Part shown: positions 36,342-45,782 of the stretch, piece by piece
Layout: the number at the start of each line of letters is the position of its first letter
How positions within the stretch are numbered: position 1 is the first letter of the stretch
Source of the DNA: Chromatiaceae bacterium
GTDB lineage: Bacteria; Pseudomonadota; Gammaproteobacteria; Chromatiales; Chromatiaceae
Direction of reading: 5' to 3'
NCBI GenBank assembly: GCA_016714645.1
Contig: JADKCI010000002.1
Span: 952,051 to 1,016,050, forward strand
Length of the DNA stretch: 64,000 nucleotides
Made by a program: the position numbers and the translations under genes
Notes under the pieces: model-generated
The model's input: only the letters and a program-made list of their open reading frames with translations
Databases searched by the model: none
Told to the model about the DNA's origin: nothing

Positions 36342-37757
36342 ATGACCGTCCGTACCCGTTTCGCCCCTTCCCCGACTGGCTATCTGCATGTGGGAGGCGC
36401 CCGTACCGCCTTGTTTTCCTATCTCTTTGCCCGCCGGCATGGGGGGCGCTTCATCCTGCGCATCGAGGACACGGACCTGGAGCGGTCCACGGCGGAGTCG
36501 GTCAACGCCATCCTGGAGGGCATGGCCTGGCTGGGGCTGGAGTATGACGAGGGGCCCTTCTACCAGACCCATCGCTTCGACCGCTACAACCAGGTCATCG
36601 ACGAACTCCTGGCCAAGGGCCTGGCCTATCGTTGCGACTGCCCGAAAGAACGGCTGGACGCCCTGCGCGAGGAACAGATGGCGGCCAAGCTCAAACCGCG
36701 CTACGACGGCCTCTGTCGTCATCGCGACCTGGACCCGAGCCAGCCCCACGTCATCCGCTTCCGTAACCCGGATACGGGCCAGGTGGTGGTGGATGACCTG
36801 ATCCGGGGGTCCATGGCCTTCGATAACCGGGAACTGGACGACCTCATCATCCGCCGCAGCGATGGCGCCCCCACCTACAACCTGACGGTGGTGGTCGATG
36901 ACGCCGATATGGCCATTACCCACGTCATCCGCGGTGACGACCACATCAATAACACCCCGCGCCAGATCAATATCCTGCGCGCCCTGGGCAAGGAGCCGCC
37001 GCATTACGCCCATGTCCCCATGATCCTGGGCGACGATGGCTCGCGCCTGTCCAAGCGCCATGGCGCCGTCAGCGTGGTGGCCTACCGGGACCAGGGCTAT
37101 CTGCCCGAGGCCCTGCTCAATTACCTAGTGCGCCTGGGCTGGTCCCACGGCGATCGGGAGATCTTCTCCCTGGAGGAGATGGTCGAGCTTTTTGACATCG
37201 GCCAGGTCAACAAGGCGGCCGCGGCCTTTAACACCGACAAACTGGACTGGCTCAACCAGCACTACATTCAGCACGCGGATCCCCGGCGTATCGCCCACCT
37301 GCTGCGGCCCCATCTGGGGGATCTGGGGATCGATCCCGCCGAGGGCGCCGACCTGACAAGCGTCGTCGCGGCCCAGGCCGCCCGCGCCAAGACCCTGGTG
37401 GAACTGGCGCGTATCAGCGCCTTTGTTTATCGGGATTTTGACGATTACGAGGAGGGCGCGGCCAAGAAGCACCTGGGCCCGGTGGCGGCGGAACCCCTGG
37501 AGCGCCTGCGCGACCGCCTGGACATGCTTGCCCTGGAGGACTGGGAACCGGTGACCCTGGAACATACCGTGCACCGGGTCGCCGAGGAACTGGGACTGAA
37601 TCTGGGCAAGGTCGCCCAGCCTCTGCGCGTCGCCGCCGTCGGCCGGGCCGCCTCGCCGGGCATCGACATCACCCTGCACCTGGTCGGCAAGGAGGCGACC
37701 CTGCGCCGCATCGACCGGGCGCTGGCCTACATCCGCCAAGGAGCCGCGGTGGTCTGA
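36342..37757 (+). CDS. gltX: glutamyl-tRNA synthetase
   Basis: 471 residues, class I aminoacyl-tRNA synthetase charging tRNA-Glu. N-terminal RFAPSPTGYLHVGGARTAL read in parts gives the HIGH-equivalent HVGG; the KMSKS-equivalent is RLSKRHG near residue 237. A C-terminal anticodon-binding region is present. A TAAAAT box at about 36302 may be part of its promoter. It precedes the DabA locus by 61 bases, so read-through into it is possible. Confidence 0.97.
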   Translation: MTVRTRFAPSPTGYLHVGGARTALFSYLFARRHGGRFILRIEDTDLERSTAESVNAILEGMAWLGLEYDEGPFYQTHRFDRYNQVIDELLAKGLAYRCDCPKERLDALREEQMAAKLKPRYDGLCRHRDLDPSQPHVIRFRNPDTGQVVVDDLIRGSMAFDNRELDDLIIRRSDGAPTYNLTVVVDDADMAITHVIRGDDHINNTPRQINILRALGKEPPHYAHVPMILGDDGSRLSKRHGAVSVVAYRDQGYLPEALLNYLVRLGWSHGDREIFSLEEMVELFDIGQVNKAAAAFNTDKLDWLNQHYIQHADPRRIAHLLRPHLGDLGIDPAEGADLTSVVAAQAARAKTLVELARISAFVYRDFDDYEEGAAKKHLGPVAAEPLERLRDRLDMLALEDWEPVTLEHTVHRVAEELGLNLGKVAQPLRVAAVGRAASPGIDITLHLVGKEATLRRIDRALAYIRQGAAVV

Positions 37758-37818
37758 TGCCCACCCGGTCCGCCGTGCCGCTGGCATTGCCGCGTCCCCG
37801 CGCCGCCAGGTTGCCAGA

Positions 37819-39291
37819 ATGAACTCAGTCCCCGTCCTAAGCATCCTGCTGCTGTTCCCGGTATTTGGCGCCCTGCTGGTGGGCATGCTACCGGGTGGTC
37901 GCATCGCCCTCATCCGCTGGACCGCCATCCTCGTCGCGCTCCTGACGCTGGTCCTGGCCTGGGGCCTGCTGGGGTGGTTCGACGCCCGGGCGGGGGGCGT
38001 TCAGTGGTTCGAGCACTATAGCTGGAATCCCCGCATGGGCACGGCCATTGCCCTGGGCCTCGACGGTTTTTCCCTGCCCATGGTGCTGCTGGCGACCCTC
38101 CTGTGCCTGGTCGCCCTCCTGGCCTCGCGGGGCATCCGGGAGCGAGTCAAGGGTTACTATGCCCTGATGCTGATCCTAGAATCGGCCACCCTCGGCGTCT
38201 TCATGGCCCAGGACTGGTCCATCTTCTATGTCTTCTGGGAACTGGTCCTGATCCCCCTCTTCTTTCTCATCGACGGTTGGGGCGGCAAAAACCGCCATGG
38301 CGCGGCGCTGAACTTTGTCCTCTACACCATGGGCGGTTCCGTCTTTATGCTGATCGCCCTGCTGGTGGTCTTCGATGCCGTGGGTGTCCATTCCTTCGCC
38401 ATGGCGGACCTGGCCGCGGGTGGACCGGGCCTGAACCGGGAGACCCAGGTCATGATCTTTCTGGGTCTGCTCGTGGGCTTCGGGGTCAAGATGCCCATCT
38501 TCCCCATCCACGGCTGGCTGCCCCTGGCCCACGTCGAGGCCCCGAGCCCGGTCTCCATCCTGCTTTCGGGCATCCTGCTCAAGATGGGCTCCTATGGCCT
38601 AATCCGGGCCGCCCAGATGTTGCCGGAGGCCGTGCTGGCGCTCCAGACCCTGCTGGTAGTCCTGGCCATGATCAGCCTCCTTTACGGCGGCCTGCTGGCC
38701 TGGCGCCAGACGGACCTCAAGGCCATGGTGGCCTATTCCTCGGTGAGCCACATGGGGGTGGTGCTGCTGGGTATCGCCGCCCTCAACGTCGCCGGTCTCA
38801 CCGGGGCCTTGTTGCAGATGGTGGCCCACGGACTGGTGGCGGGAGCCCTCTTCCTGCTCATCGGCCTCCTCTATGAGCGGACCCACACCCGGGAGATCGG
38901 CCATTACAGCTCCCTGGTGCGGGTCATGCCGCGCTTTGCTTTCTTCACCATCCTGGCTTTCGTTGCCGCCGTCGGCCTGCCGGGGACGGCGGGTTTCATC
39001 GCCGAGCTCCATGCCCTGATCGGCGGCTTCCAGGTCTGGGGGGGCTGGGTGGCGATTCTGAGCCTGGGCGTCCTCATCAGCGCCGCCTACGCCATCCGCA
39101 CCGTCGGCCGCCTCTTCACGGGGCCCGTGCGCCCGGAGATGGCGGGGGTGCCAGACCTGGGACCCACGGAATTACTGGCCGCGGGGGTGCTCACCGCCGG
39201 TTTCCTGCTACTGGGCCTCTTTCCCGCCGCCATTCTGCAGCTCGTAGGGGCCAGCGTGGCCCGTTTTGGCGCGGTACTCGCGGCCTCCTGA
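37819..39291 (+). CDS. NuoM-like proton-translocating antiporter subunit, first of DabA locus
   Basis: 490 residues, about 14 helices, Mrp/NuoM family. Channel residues are intact: Glu141 in VFWELVLIP, Lys224 in GVKMPIFPIHGWLP, Lys255 in LLKMGSYG. No other complex I genes (nuoA-K, nuoL) are adjacent; instead dabA and three further antiporter-like genes follow. It overlaps the possible early TTG start of the dabA frame. It most likely supplies proton or cation movement to an energised carbon-uptake complex, though an orphan nuoM role cannot be excluded. Confidence 0.85.
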   Translation: MNSVPVLSILLLFPVFGALLVGMLPGGRIALIRWTAILVALLTLVLAWGLLGWFDARAGGVQWFEHYSWNPRMGTAIALGLDGFSLPMVLLATLLCLVALLASRGIRERVKGYYALMLILESATLGVFMAQDWSIFYVFWELVLIPLFFLIDGWGGKNRHGAALNFVLYTMGGSVFMLIALLVVFDAVGVHSFAMADLAAGGPGLNRETQVMIFLGLLVGFGVKMPIFPIHGWLPLAHVEAPSPVSILLSGILLKMGSYGLIRAAQMLPEAVLALQTLLVVLAMISLLYGGLLAWRQTDLKAMVAYSSVSHMGVVLLGIAALNVAGLTGALLQMVAHGLVAGALFLLIGLLYERTHTREIGHYSSLVRVMPRFAFFTILAFVAAVGLPGTAGFIAELHALIGGFQVWGGWVAILSLGVLISAAYAIRTVGRLFTGPVRPEMAGVPDLGPTELLAAGVLTAGFLLLGLFPAAILQLVGASVARFGAVLAAS

Positions 39292-39304
39292 AGGGGATCG
39301 AACC

Positions 39305-42300
39305 TTGTCCCATCCGAGTCTATCGCCCCCGGCGGAGCCCGAGACCGGCAACCGCGCGCGGATTCTGGCCGCCATCGAGCATTTGGATCACGTCCTCCCC
39401 GGTCAGGCCCCGCTCCGGGACTTTGTGCATCACAACACCCTCCACGGCTTCCAGCATCTGCCCTTTCCCGAGGCCCTGGCCCAGGCCCATCACCTGAACG
39501 GCGCCGCGGGCTATCTCAGTCAGGAGAAGTTTCGCGCTTACTATCGTCAGGGCCGCATCGAGCGGCGGGATTTGGTGCAAGTCCTGGACGCGGAATCGGC
39601 ATTGGCCCCCGGCGAAATGCTGTTCGCGACCCCGACGGGTCCGGTATTGAGCCGCGACATCTACCTGCTGGCCCTGCTCCACCCCCTGGAGCCCATCGCC
39701 AATAATCAGTTGGCCTGGGAACTTGAGGAGATGGGTGCCCTGGATCGTTTCCAGGATGATGTCCCCCCGGAGGTGCGCGCCCGGCTGCTGGCCGCTAGTG
39801 GCTTAGGGCAGGGCGAGAGCATCGCCGATCTCTGGAGCGCCTGCCTTGAACGGCTGGACTTGAGCTGGTACCGGCTCCACCCTGAGGAACTGGTGGACCT
39901 GACCCCGGAACGTCTGGAGGCCATGCAAATGGAATTGCAGGGGGAGGGTGCCAGCGAGGGCGCCCATCACCTGCTCCAGCGGCGCATCAGCCGCCTGGTG
40001 CGTGACGAACTCAAGGCCCTGATGGAGCGGGTTGGTCAGGACCTCACCTTGACCGGACTCCTGAGGTTGCTGACGGGCCGCGATCTGCTGGACGAGATCC
40101 GTCCCTACCTCATTCGGCAATTGGCCAACTTCCTCGACCAGGGACTGGCTGCCTGGCATGCGGCCCACCGGGGCGCGGGTTTTTATGCCTGCTGGCGGGA
40201 ACTGGCCCGGATCAACCCGGGCTGGCGGCTGCTGGGGCTGGAGGACTGGACCCGGGACCTCGACGACCTGCCCGAGGACCCCCTGGAGGCCCTGATAGCG
40301 GAACTGGAGCGCCTGGGACTGCCCCCAGACCGTTGGCCCGGCTATCTGGAACGCCTGGCCCTGGAGATGCCGGGCTGGTCCGGCATCTGGCTGTGGCGCC
40401 ACCGGCATCCGGACTATAAGGGATGGAGTCAGCCGGTCGGCATGCTGGATTATCTGGCGGTGCGTCTCATCCTGGAGCGCCTCTATGCCCGGCGTCTCTG
40501 CGCCGAGGAGTGGGAAATCGCGCCCAACCTCGGCGCCCTGAACCAGCACTTCGGCAACCACCCAATGGAATTCCTGGTGCGTTGGTCCCTCTTTACCGGG
40601 CCCCTGCCGGAATATCTGGCCAGCCGCGCCCAGCGCCTGGTAAGGTCCCGGCAGGATACCCTGGAACAGGCCCGGCCCGAGCATTGGCACCCCTTGGCCC
40701 AACTCATCTGGGCCTGGCGCTGGAGCCCCGCGGCGGTGCGTCTGGGTCGGGATCTTTTTCAACGTGCCTGGCCCCTCTTCCGGCTGGCCCAGCATCTGGG
40801 GATGTCGGGCGCGGCCCTGCGGGATCTGGACCCGGCCCAGCTCTTGCTCATCTTCCAGTGCCTTGATCGCCTGGATAAGGGAACCGCCGGCTCCATCTGG
40901 CTGCGGGCCTTCGAGAATCATTACCGGGACCAAATCTTTAACGCCCTCGTCAATAATCAGGGCCGAGGGCGCTGGAATAGCCGGAATAGCCGTCCCTCCG
41001 CGCAACTGGTCTTCTGCATGGATGACCGGGAGGAGGGTATGCGTCGGCATTTGGAGGAAGTCGATCCGGGTGTGGAGACCCTGGGAGCCGCCGCCCATTT
41101 CGGCGTCTCCCACTGGTGGCAGGGCCTGGACGACGGGTCAGCCACCGCCCTCTGCCCCGTGGTCCTGACGCCCTCGCACCAGGTGCGGGAAGTGGCCCAA
41201 ACCGGAGCGGCGGACCTGCTGGACCGTCATCGCCGCCGGCGCGGCTGGCGGTTGTGGCTACGCGACCTCCTGCATCAGGAACTCCGCCGCAACCTGGTGA
41301 CCTCGACCCTGGGCATTCTGCTGGCCGCGCCGGTGGCGACCCTGGCCTTGGTGGGTAAGGTGGCCGCCCCCCGGGGTTTTGGCGAGTGGGTCGGTCGACT
41401 GCGGCATGATTTCGATGTGAGTGTCGCCACGGAACTGGCCGCCACGGTGGATTGCTACCAGGGGGAGCCCAGTCCAGAGAATGTCCAGGCCGGTTTCGTG
41501 ACGGCGGAACAGGCGCGACGGGTGGCGGGCCTCCTGAGAGTCATGGGCCTGGATACCGGCTTTGCCCCCCTGGTCGTCATCATGGGCCATGGCTCGGACA
41601 GCGATAACAACCCCCACCTCGCCGCCTATGACTGCGGGGCCTGCAGTGGCAACCACAGCGGCCCCAACGCACGGCTGTTCGCCGCCATGGCCAATCGGCC
41701 CGAGACCCGCGCTCGGCTGCGGGAGCAGGGCCTGGATATCCCCGAGGATTGCTGGTTCCTGGGGGCTGAGCACAACACCTGCAGCGAGGCCATCCTCTGG
41801 TACGATCTGGATCGGCTCCCCGTCGCGAGGGCGGGCGACTTCCAGCGGCTGGAGATCAGTCTGGGGCGGGCGGTGCGTCTCCATGCCCAGGAACGCTGCC
41901 GCAAGTTCTTTTCCGCGCCGGCCCAGCCGACCCCGGACCAGGCCCTGGCCCACGTCATGGAACGTGGCCTGGACTTCAGTCAGGCGCGGCCGGAACTCGG
42001 CCACGCCACCAACGCCTGCGCCTTCATCGGCCGGCGGGCCATGAGCCAGGGGGCCTTTTTTGACCGTCGGGCCTTCCTCATCTCCTACGACGCGACCAAG
42101 GACCCGGACGGTACCCTGCTGGAGCCGCTGCTCCTGGCCAACGGGCCCGTGGGGGCCGGCATTAGCCTGGAGTATTACTTCTCGACCGTGGACAATGATC
42201 GTTACGGGGCTGGCTCCAAAATCACTCATAACGTCGCTGGCTTCTTTGGGGTTATGGATGGGGCCGGTTCCGACCTGCGCACCGGTCTCCCCCGCCAGAT

Positions 42301-42586
42301 GATCGAGATTCACGAAGCCATGCGGCTGCTGGTGATCGTGGAGGCCAACACCCGGGTCTTGACGGCCATTTATGAGCGTCAGCCGCCGCTCCAGGAATTG
42401 ATCGGCAATGGCTGGCTCCTGCTCGCCGCCAAGGATCCGGATTCCCCCGAGATCCGGATATTCGAACCGGCCAGGGGTTGGGTCGAGTGGCCAGGGCCAG
42501 GGCGACCCTTGGCGAGGGTTTCGCGTTCCTCCGCCCACTTTATGGGCTTCATGGAACCCCTGGACCCTATTCTGATTGGCGATTGA
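39305..42586 (+). CDS. dabA: DabA-type inorganic carbon uptake protein (DUF2309)
   Basis: About 1093 residues from TTG 39305 (AAGGGG upstream; an earlier TTG at 39266 is possible). DUF2309 proteins are the zinc, beta-carbonic-anhydrase-like half of DAB complexes, which hydrate CO2 vectorially using membrane potential. Putative zinc/active-site residues are all present: Cys571 and Asp573 in VFCMDDREEG, His762 in IMGHGSDSD, Cys777 in YDCGACSGNHSG, with the His-to-Cys spacing of 15 that I recall for the H. neapolitanus protein. Longer than the characterised protein of roughly 830 residues. Surrounded by four antiporter-like subunits instead of a single dabB. Confidence 0.92.
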   Translation: MSHPSLSPPAEPETGNRARILAAIEHLDHVLPGQAPLRDFVHHNTLHGFQHLPFPEALAQAHHLNGAAGYLSQEKFRAYYRQGRIERRDLVQVLDAESALAPGEMLFATPTGPVLSRDIYLLALLHPLEPIANNQLAWELEEMGALDRFQDDVPPEVRARLLAASGLGQGESIADLWSACLERLDLSWYRLHPEELVDLTPERLEAMQMELQGEGASEGAHHLLQRRISRLVRDELKALMERVGQDLTLTGLLRLLTGRDLLDEIRPYLIRQLANFLDQGLAAWHAAHRGAGFYACWRELARINPGWRLLGLEDWTRDLDDLPEDPLEALIAELERLGLPPDRWPGYLERLALEMPGWSGIWLWRHRHPDYKGWSQPVGMLDYLAVRLILERLYARRLCAEEWEIAPNLGALNQHFGNHPMEFLVRWSLFTGPLPEYLASRAQRLVRSRQDTLEQARPEHWHPLAQLIWAWRWSPAAVRLGRDLFQRAWPLFRLAQHLGMSGAALRDLDPAQLLLIFQCLDRLDKGTAGSIWLRAFENHYRDQIFNALVNNQGRGRWNSRNSRPSAQLVFCMDDREEGMRRHLEEVDPGVETLGAAAHFGVSHWWQGLDDGSATALCPVVLTPSHQVREVAQTGAADLLDRHRRRRGWRLWLRDLLHQELRRNLVTSTLGILLAAPVATLALVGKVAAPRGFGEWVGRLRHDFDVSVATELAATVDCYQGEPSPENVQAGFVTAEQARRVAGLLRVMGLDTGFAPLVVIMGHGSDSDNNPHLAAYDCGACSGNHSGPNARLFAAMANRPETRARLREQGLDIPEDCWFLGAEHNTCSEAILWYDLDRLPVARAGDFQRLEISLGRAVRLHAQERCRKFFSAPAQPTPDQALAHVMERGLDFSQARPELGHATNACAFIGRRAMSQGAFFDRRAFLISYDATKDPDGTLLEPLLLANGPVGAGISLEYYFSTVDNDRYGAGSKITHNVAGFFGVMDGAGSDLRTGLPRQMIEIHEAMRLLVIVEANTRVLTAIYERQPPLQELIGNGWLLLAAKDPDSPEIRIFEPARGWVEWPGPGRPLARVSRSSAHFMGFMEPLDPILIGD

Positions 42587-42596
42587 GTCTGATCCC

Positions 42597-44141
42597 ATGT
42601 TCGCATTTGCCTGGCTGATACCCCTCTTGCCCCTGCTGGCCGCCACATGGATCGCCGGTGCCTATGTCCTCCTGGGTAACCGGGGCGAGGCGGGGGAACG
42701 CTGGACCGCGCGGGTCGCGGTCGGGGCAGCGGCCCTATCCCTCGGCCTGGCGGTTCTGATCGGGATTCAGGCCCTGGTGATGGGTCCCCCAGGTCAGGTT
42801 CGGGTCGGGTCCTGGCTGGTCAGCGGTGACTTGCGGGCGGATATCGTCTTCACCCTGGATGGCCTGGGGCTCTCGCTGCTCCTGCTGGTCGCTTTCGTGG
42901 CCCTGATCACCATGAAGTTCTCGGTAAACTATCTGCACCGGGAGGCGGGCTTCCCGCGTTTTTTCCTGCTGCTGTCGCTCTTCATGGGGGCCATGGAGCT
43001 GATCGTAATGGGGGGCAATGCCGTGCTGGCCTTCATCGGCTGGGAGTTGGCGGGGGTGGCCTCCTATCTGCTCATTGCCTATAACTTCGAGCGCCCCGTG
43101 GCGGTTGCTAATGCCCAGCGCGCCTTCATTGCGAACCGCATCGGCGATGCCGGATTTTTGCTGGGGATCTTTTTAGCCTATCTCTGGATGGGCCGCATCG
43201 ATTGGCCCCTCCGGCCGGATCAGGCCCTGGACCCCATCAAGGGGGATCTCATCGCCCTGGCCTTTCTGCTGCCGGCCCTGGCCAAGTCGGCGCAACTGCC
43301 CTTTGCCCCCTGGATCGCCCGCGCCCTGGAGGGACCTACCCCCTCCAGCGCCATCTTCTATGGCGCCCTCATGGTCCATGCCGGGGTTTACCTGCTCATC
43401 CGTCTGGAGCCCTTGCTGGAGACGACCCCGGCCATCTCCAGCCTGATCGCCCTGCTGGGCGCCCTCACGGCCCTCTATGGCTGGCTGGTGGGCCTAGCGC
43501 GGACGGACGTCAAGAGTTCCCTCATGTTCTCCACCACCGCTCAGGTGGGCCTCATGTTTCTCTGGATCGGCCTGGGCTGGTATAGCCTGGCGGCCTGGCA
43601 TCTGGCCCTGCACGCCCTTTGGCGGGCCTATCAATTCCTGCATGCCCCGGCCCTGATGCAGCGCATCAGCCGGCCCGTGCGGCCGGTCCCTGCCTGGCTG
43701 GCGCGGCGGTGCGGGCTGCAAGAGGCGGCCCTGCAGGGTTTTTGGCTCGATGCCCTGGCGGATGCCTTCCTGGCGCGACCGGCCCAGGCCATGGCCCGCG
43801 ATGTCATGGACCTGGACGGCAAGGTGGTCAGTCGCATCATCGGCCTGCCTGGCCAGGCCCTCGAACTCTCCTCCCTGGGCACCTCGCTGGACGGGGAGGA
43901 GGGTTGGCTCACGGCGGAGGAGACGATCGTCCGCGGGCGAGGTCTGCTGGGACGCACCCTGGAGCGGGTGGCGAATGCCCTCTTCTGGTTCGAGCAACGC
44001 TTGGTGCTGCGGGGCGGCGGGCAGGGGTTGCTGGAGGCGATCCACCGCCTGGGCATCCAGGCCAATCAGGTCGAGGAGCTGCTCGCCCGGCCTCGCTACC
44101 TCGTCCTCATGATTCTCGCCACCTTCGCGGTCATTCTCTGA
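42597..44141 (+). CDS. dabB: NuoL/DabB-like antiporter subunit
   Basis: About 514 residues. The N-terminal two-thirds is a NuoL-type antiporter core with Glu150 in IGWELAGVASYL, Lys230 in LAKSAQLPFAPW, and a DVKSSLMFSTTAQVG segment. The last 150 residues are mostly soluble with one terminal helix. As the only NuoL-like (not NuoM-like) subunit here and lying 10 bases after dabA, it is the best candidate for the classical DabB partner. ATG 42597 is used. Confidence 0.87.
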   Translation: MFAFAWLIPLLPLLAATWIAGAYVLLGNRGEAGERWTARVAVGAAALSLGLAVLIGIQALVMGPPGQVRVGSWLVSGDLRADIVFTLDGLGLSLLLLVAFVALITMKFSVNYLHREAGFPRFFLLLSLFMGAMELIVMGGNAVLAFIGWELAGVASYLLIAYNFERPVAVANAQRAFIANRIGDAGFLLGIFLAYLWMGRIDWPLRPDQALDPIKGDLIALAFLLPALAKSAQLPFAPWIARALEGPTPSSAIFYGALMVHAGVYLLIRLEPLLETTPAISSLIALLGALTALYGWLVGLARTDVKSSLMFSTTAQVGLMFLWIGLGWYSLAAWHLALHALWRAYQFLHAPALMQRISRPVRPVPAWLARRCGLQEAALQGFWLDALADAFLARPAQAMARDVMDLDGKVVSRIIGLPGQALELSSLGTSLDGEEGWLTAEETIVRGRGLLGRTLERVANALFWFEQRLVLRGGGQGLLEAIHRLGIQANQVEELLARPRYLVLMILATFAVIL

Positions 44142-44142
44142 G

Positions 44143-45651
44143 ATGAACCCAATCGCCATCCCTTGGGACAATCCGGTCGCCTGGCCGCTGCTGGCGGTCC
44201 TGCAACTCTTGCCCCTGATGGGGGCCCTGGTGGTGCTGGCCCTGCGCCGCGGGTCCCTGGCGACTCTGGTCGGGGTCATCCTGGCCAGCTTCGAACTGCT
44301 GCTGGCTATCGTCCTCTATCGAGGCTACGACCCCGCGAATGCCGCCATGCAGTTCGCCGAGCACTGGAACCTGCCAGGACTGCTGGACTACCACGCCGCC
44401 GTGGATGGCGTCAGCATCCTCTTTATCCTGCTGACCGCCCTCATCATCCTGCTGGTGTCCCTCTATGGGCCCGTGCGGGGCCTGGGACCACCCTGGCGGC
44501 TCATGGCCTTGATCCTGGCCATCGAATCCAGCCTGATGCTGATGTTCACGACCCTGAACCTGCTGTGGTTTGTGCTCGCCTCCGCCATCCAGACGGGCCT
44601 CATCGGCCTCCTGCTGAAGTTATGGGCGACCTCGCCGCGCATGGAACAGGCCATCAAAACCTATATCAAGTTCATGGGCACCGGTCTGGTCCTGCTGCTG
44701 GCCGGCACCCTGATACTGGGCTGGGGCCATACCCATGTCAGCGGCGGTAGCTGGGCCTTCGATCTCCTGGAACTCCACCGGGCCGGTGTGGGGCTGGAAT
44801 TTCAGACCCTGGTCTTTTTCCTGCTTTTCTACGGGCTGGCCATCCGCACCCCGCTCTTTCCCATGCACGGCTGGCTGCCCCAAGTGGCCGAGTACGGCAA
44901 CATCGCCGTGGCCCCGACCCTGCTCCTGGGACTCAAGATCGGCATCTATGGCCTGCTCCGCTTCGTCCTGCCCCTGGTGCCCGAGGCGGTTCAGTATTGG
45001 CAGCCCTTCGTGGTCGCCTTCGCCGTGGTCGGGATCTTCTACGCGGCTCTGCTGGCCATGGTGCAGGAGAACCTGCGCCGGCTATTGGCCTTCGCCGTCG
45101 TCTCGCATACCAGCCTCATTGTCCTAGGCCTTTTCACCCTGGATCATCTGGCCTTTCAGGGGAGCCTCATGCTGGCGGTGACCTTTGGCTTGGCGGTGGC
45201 GGCCCTGCTCTTCATGACGGGTCTGGTCTATCGCCGCACCAAAACCACCCAACTCAGCGAGCTGGGCGGGCTGTTCGACCAGATCCCCTTCGTCGGCATT
45301 GCCTTTCTGGTGGGAGGGCTGTCCATCATCGGCATGCCGGGAACGCCGGGCTTCGACGCCGCCCATCTGGTCCTGGAGGCCTCCATCGCGCGCTTTGGCG
45401 GCCTGCTGACCATCGCCGCCGCCCTGGGGAATTTGCTGGCGGCGGGCTTTCTGCTCTGGGCCTTCCAGCGTGCCTTCCTGGGGCCCTGCCCGGAAGGCCA
45501 GGCCCCGGTGGAACGTCTGAGTCTGGCGGAGTGGCTGGTCTCCGGGGCCGTCATCGCCGTTCTCCTGGGGGTGGGCTTCTATTCCCATCCCTGGCTGGAG
45601 TTGATCGATGTGCCGCTGGCGACCTTGAGCGCCCACTATGCACAGCCCTGA
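44143..45651 (+). CDS. NuoM-like subunit with altered channel residues
   Basis: 502 residues, about 14 helices. It aligns with NuoM, but the helix 5 Glu is replaced (LLWFVLASAIQTG, position 148 is Ala) and the first channel Lys is Arg235 (AIRTPLFPMHGWLP), while Lys265 in LLGLKIGIYG remains. Proton passage is therefore doubtful, and a structural role in the complex is inferred. One base separates it from the previous gene. The fourth member of the locus. Confidence 0.82.
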   Translation: MNPIAIPWDNPVAWPLLAVLQLLPLMGALVVLALRRGSLATLVGVILASFELLLAIVLYRGYDPANAAMQFAEHWNLPGLLDYHAAVDGVSILFILLTALIILLVSLYGPVRGLGPPWRLMALILAIESSLMLMFTTLNLLWFVLASAIQTGLIGLLLKLWATSPRMEQAIKTYIKFMGTGLVLLLAGTLILGWGHTHVSGGSWAFDLLELHRAGVGLEFQTLVFFLLFYGLAIRTPLFPMHGWLPQVAEYGNIAVAPTLLLGLKIGIYGLLRFVLPLVPEAVQYWQPFVVAFAVVGIFYAALLAMVQENLRRLLAFAVVSHTSLIVLGLFTLDHLAFQGSLMLAVTFGLAVAALLFMTGLVYRRTKTTQLSELGGLFDQIPFVGIAFLVGGLSIIGMPGTPGFDAAHLVLEASIARFGGLLTIAAALGNLLAAGFLLWAFQRAFLGPCPEGQAPVERLSLAEWLVSGAVIAVLLGVGFYSHPWLELIDVPLATLSAHYAQP

Positions 45652-45746
45652 TGCCGATGGCCGGCCGCGGCTAACCTCGACACCCTGCTCGCCATCGCGG
45701 CGCCGGTCGTCAGGCGTCCTGGAACCCGGCGGCGTCTTTGTAGTCT

Positions 45747-45769
45747 CGCCGGGGGACACCCCCCCGGCG
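45747..45769 (+). other. strong GC hairpin in the DabA operon gap
   Basis: CGCCGGGGG (45747-45755) pairs perfectly with CCCCCGGCG (45761-45769), 9 bp all G-C, 5-base loop. It lies 13 bases before the ATG of the last antiporter gene, in the only sizeable gap of the operon (131 bases). It could limit read-through, stabilise a processed end or modulate translation. No U-run follows. Confidence 0.5.
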
Positions 45770-45782
45770 CTTGAGGCCCACC

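Noticed and set aside
41258..42646. Minus-strand frame antisense to dabA
   Set aside because: No domain, and overlaps completely with the conserved zinc-site region of dabA on the other strand.
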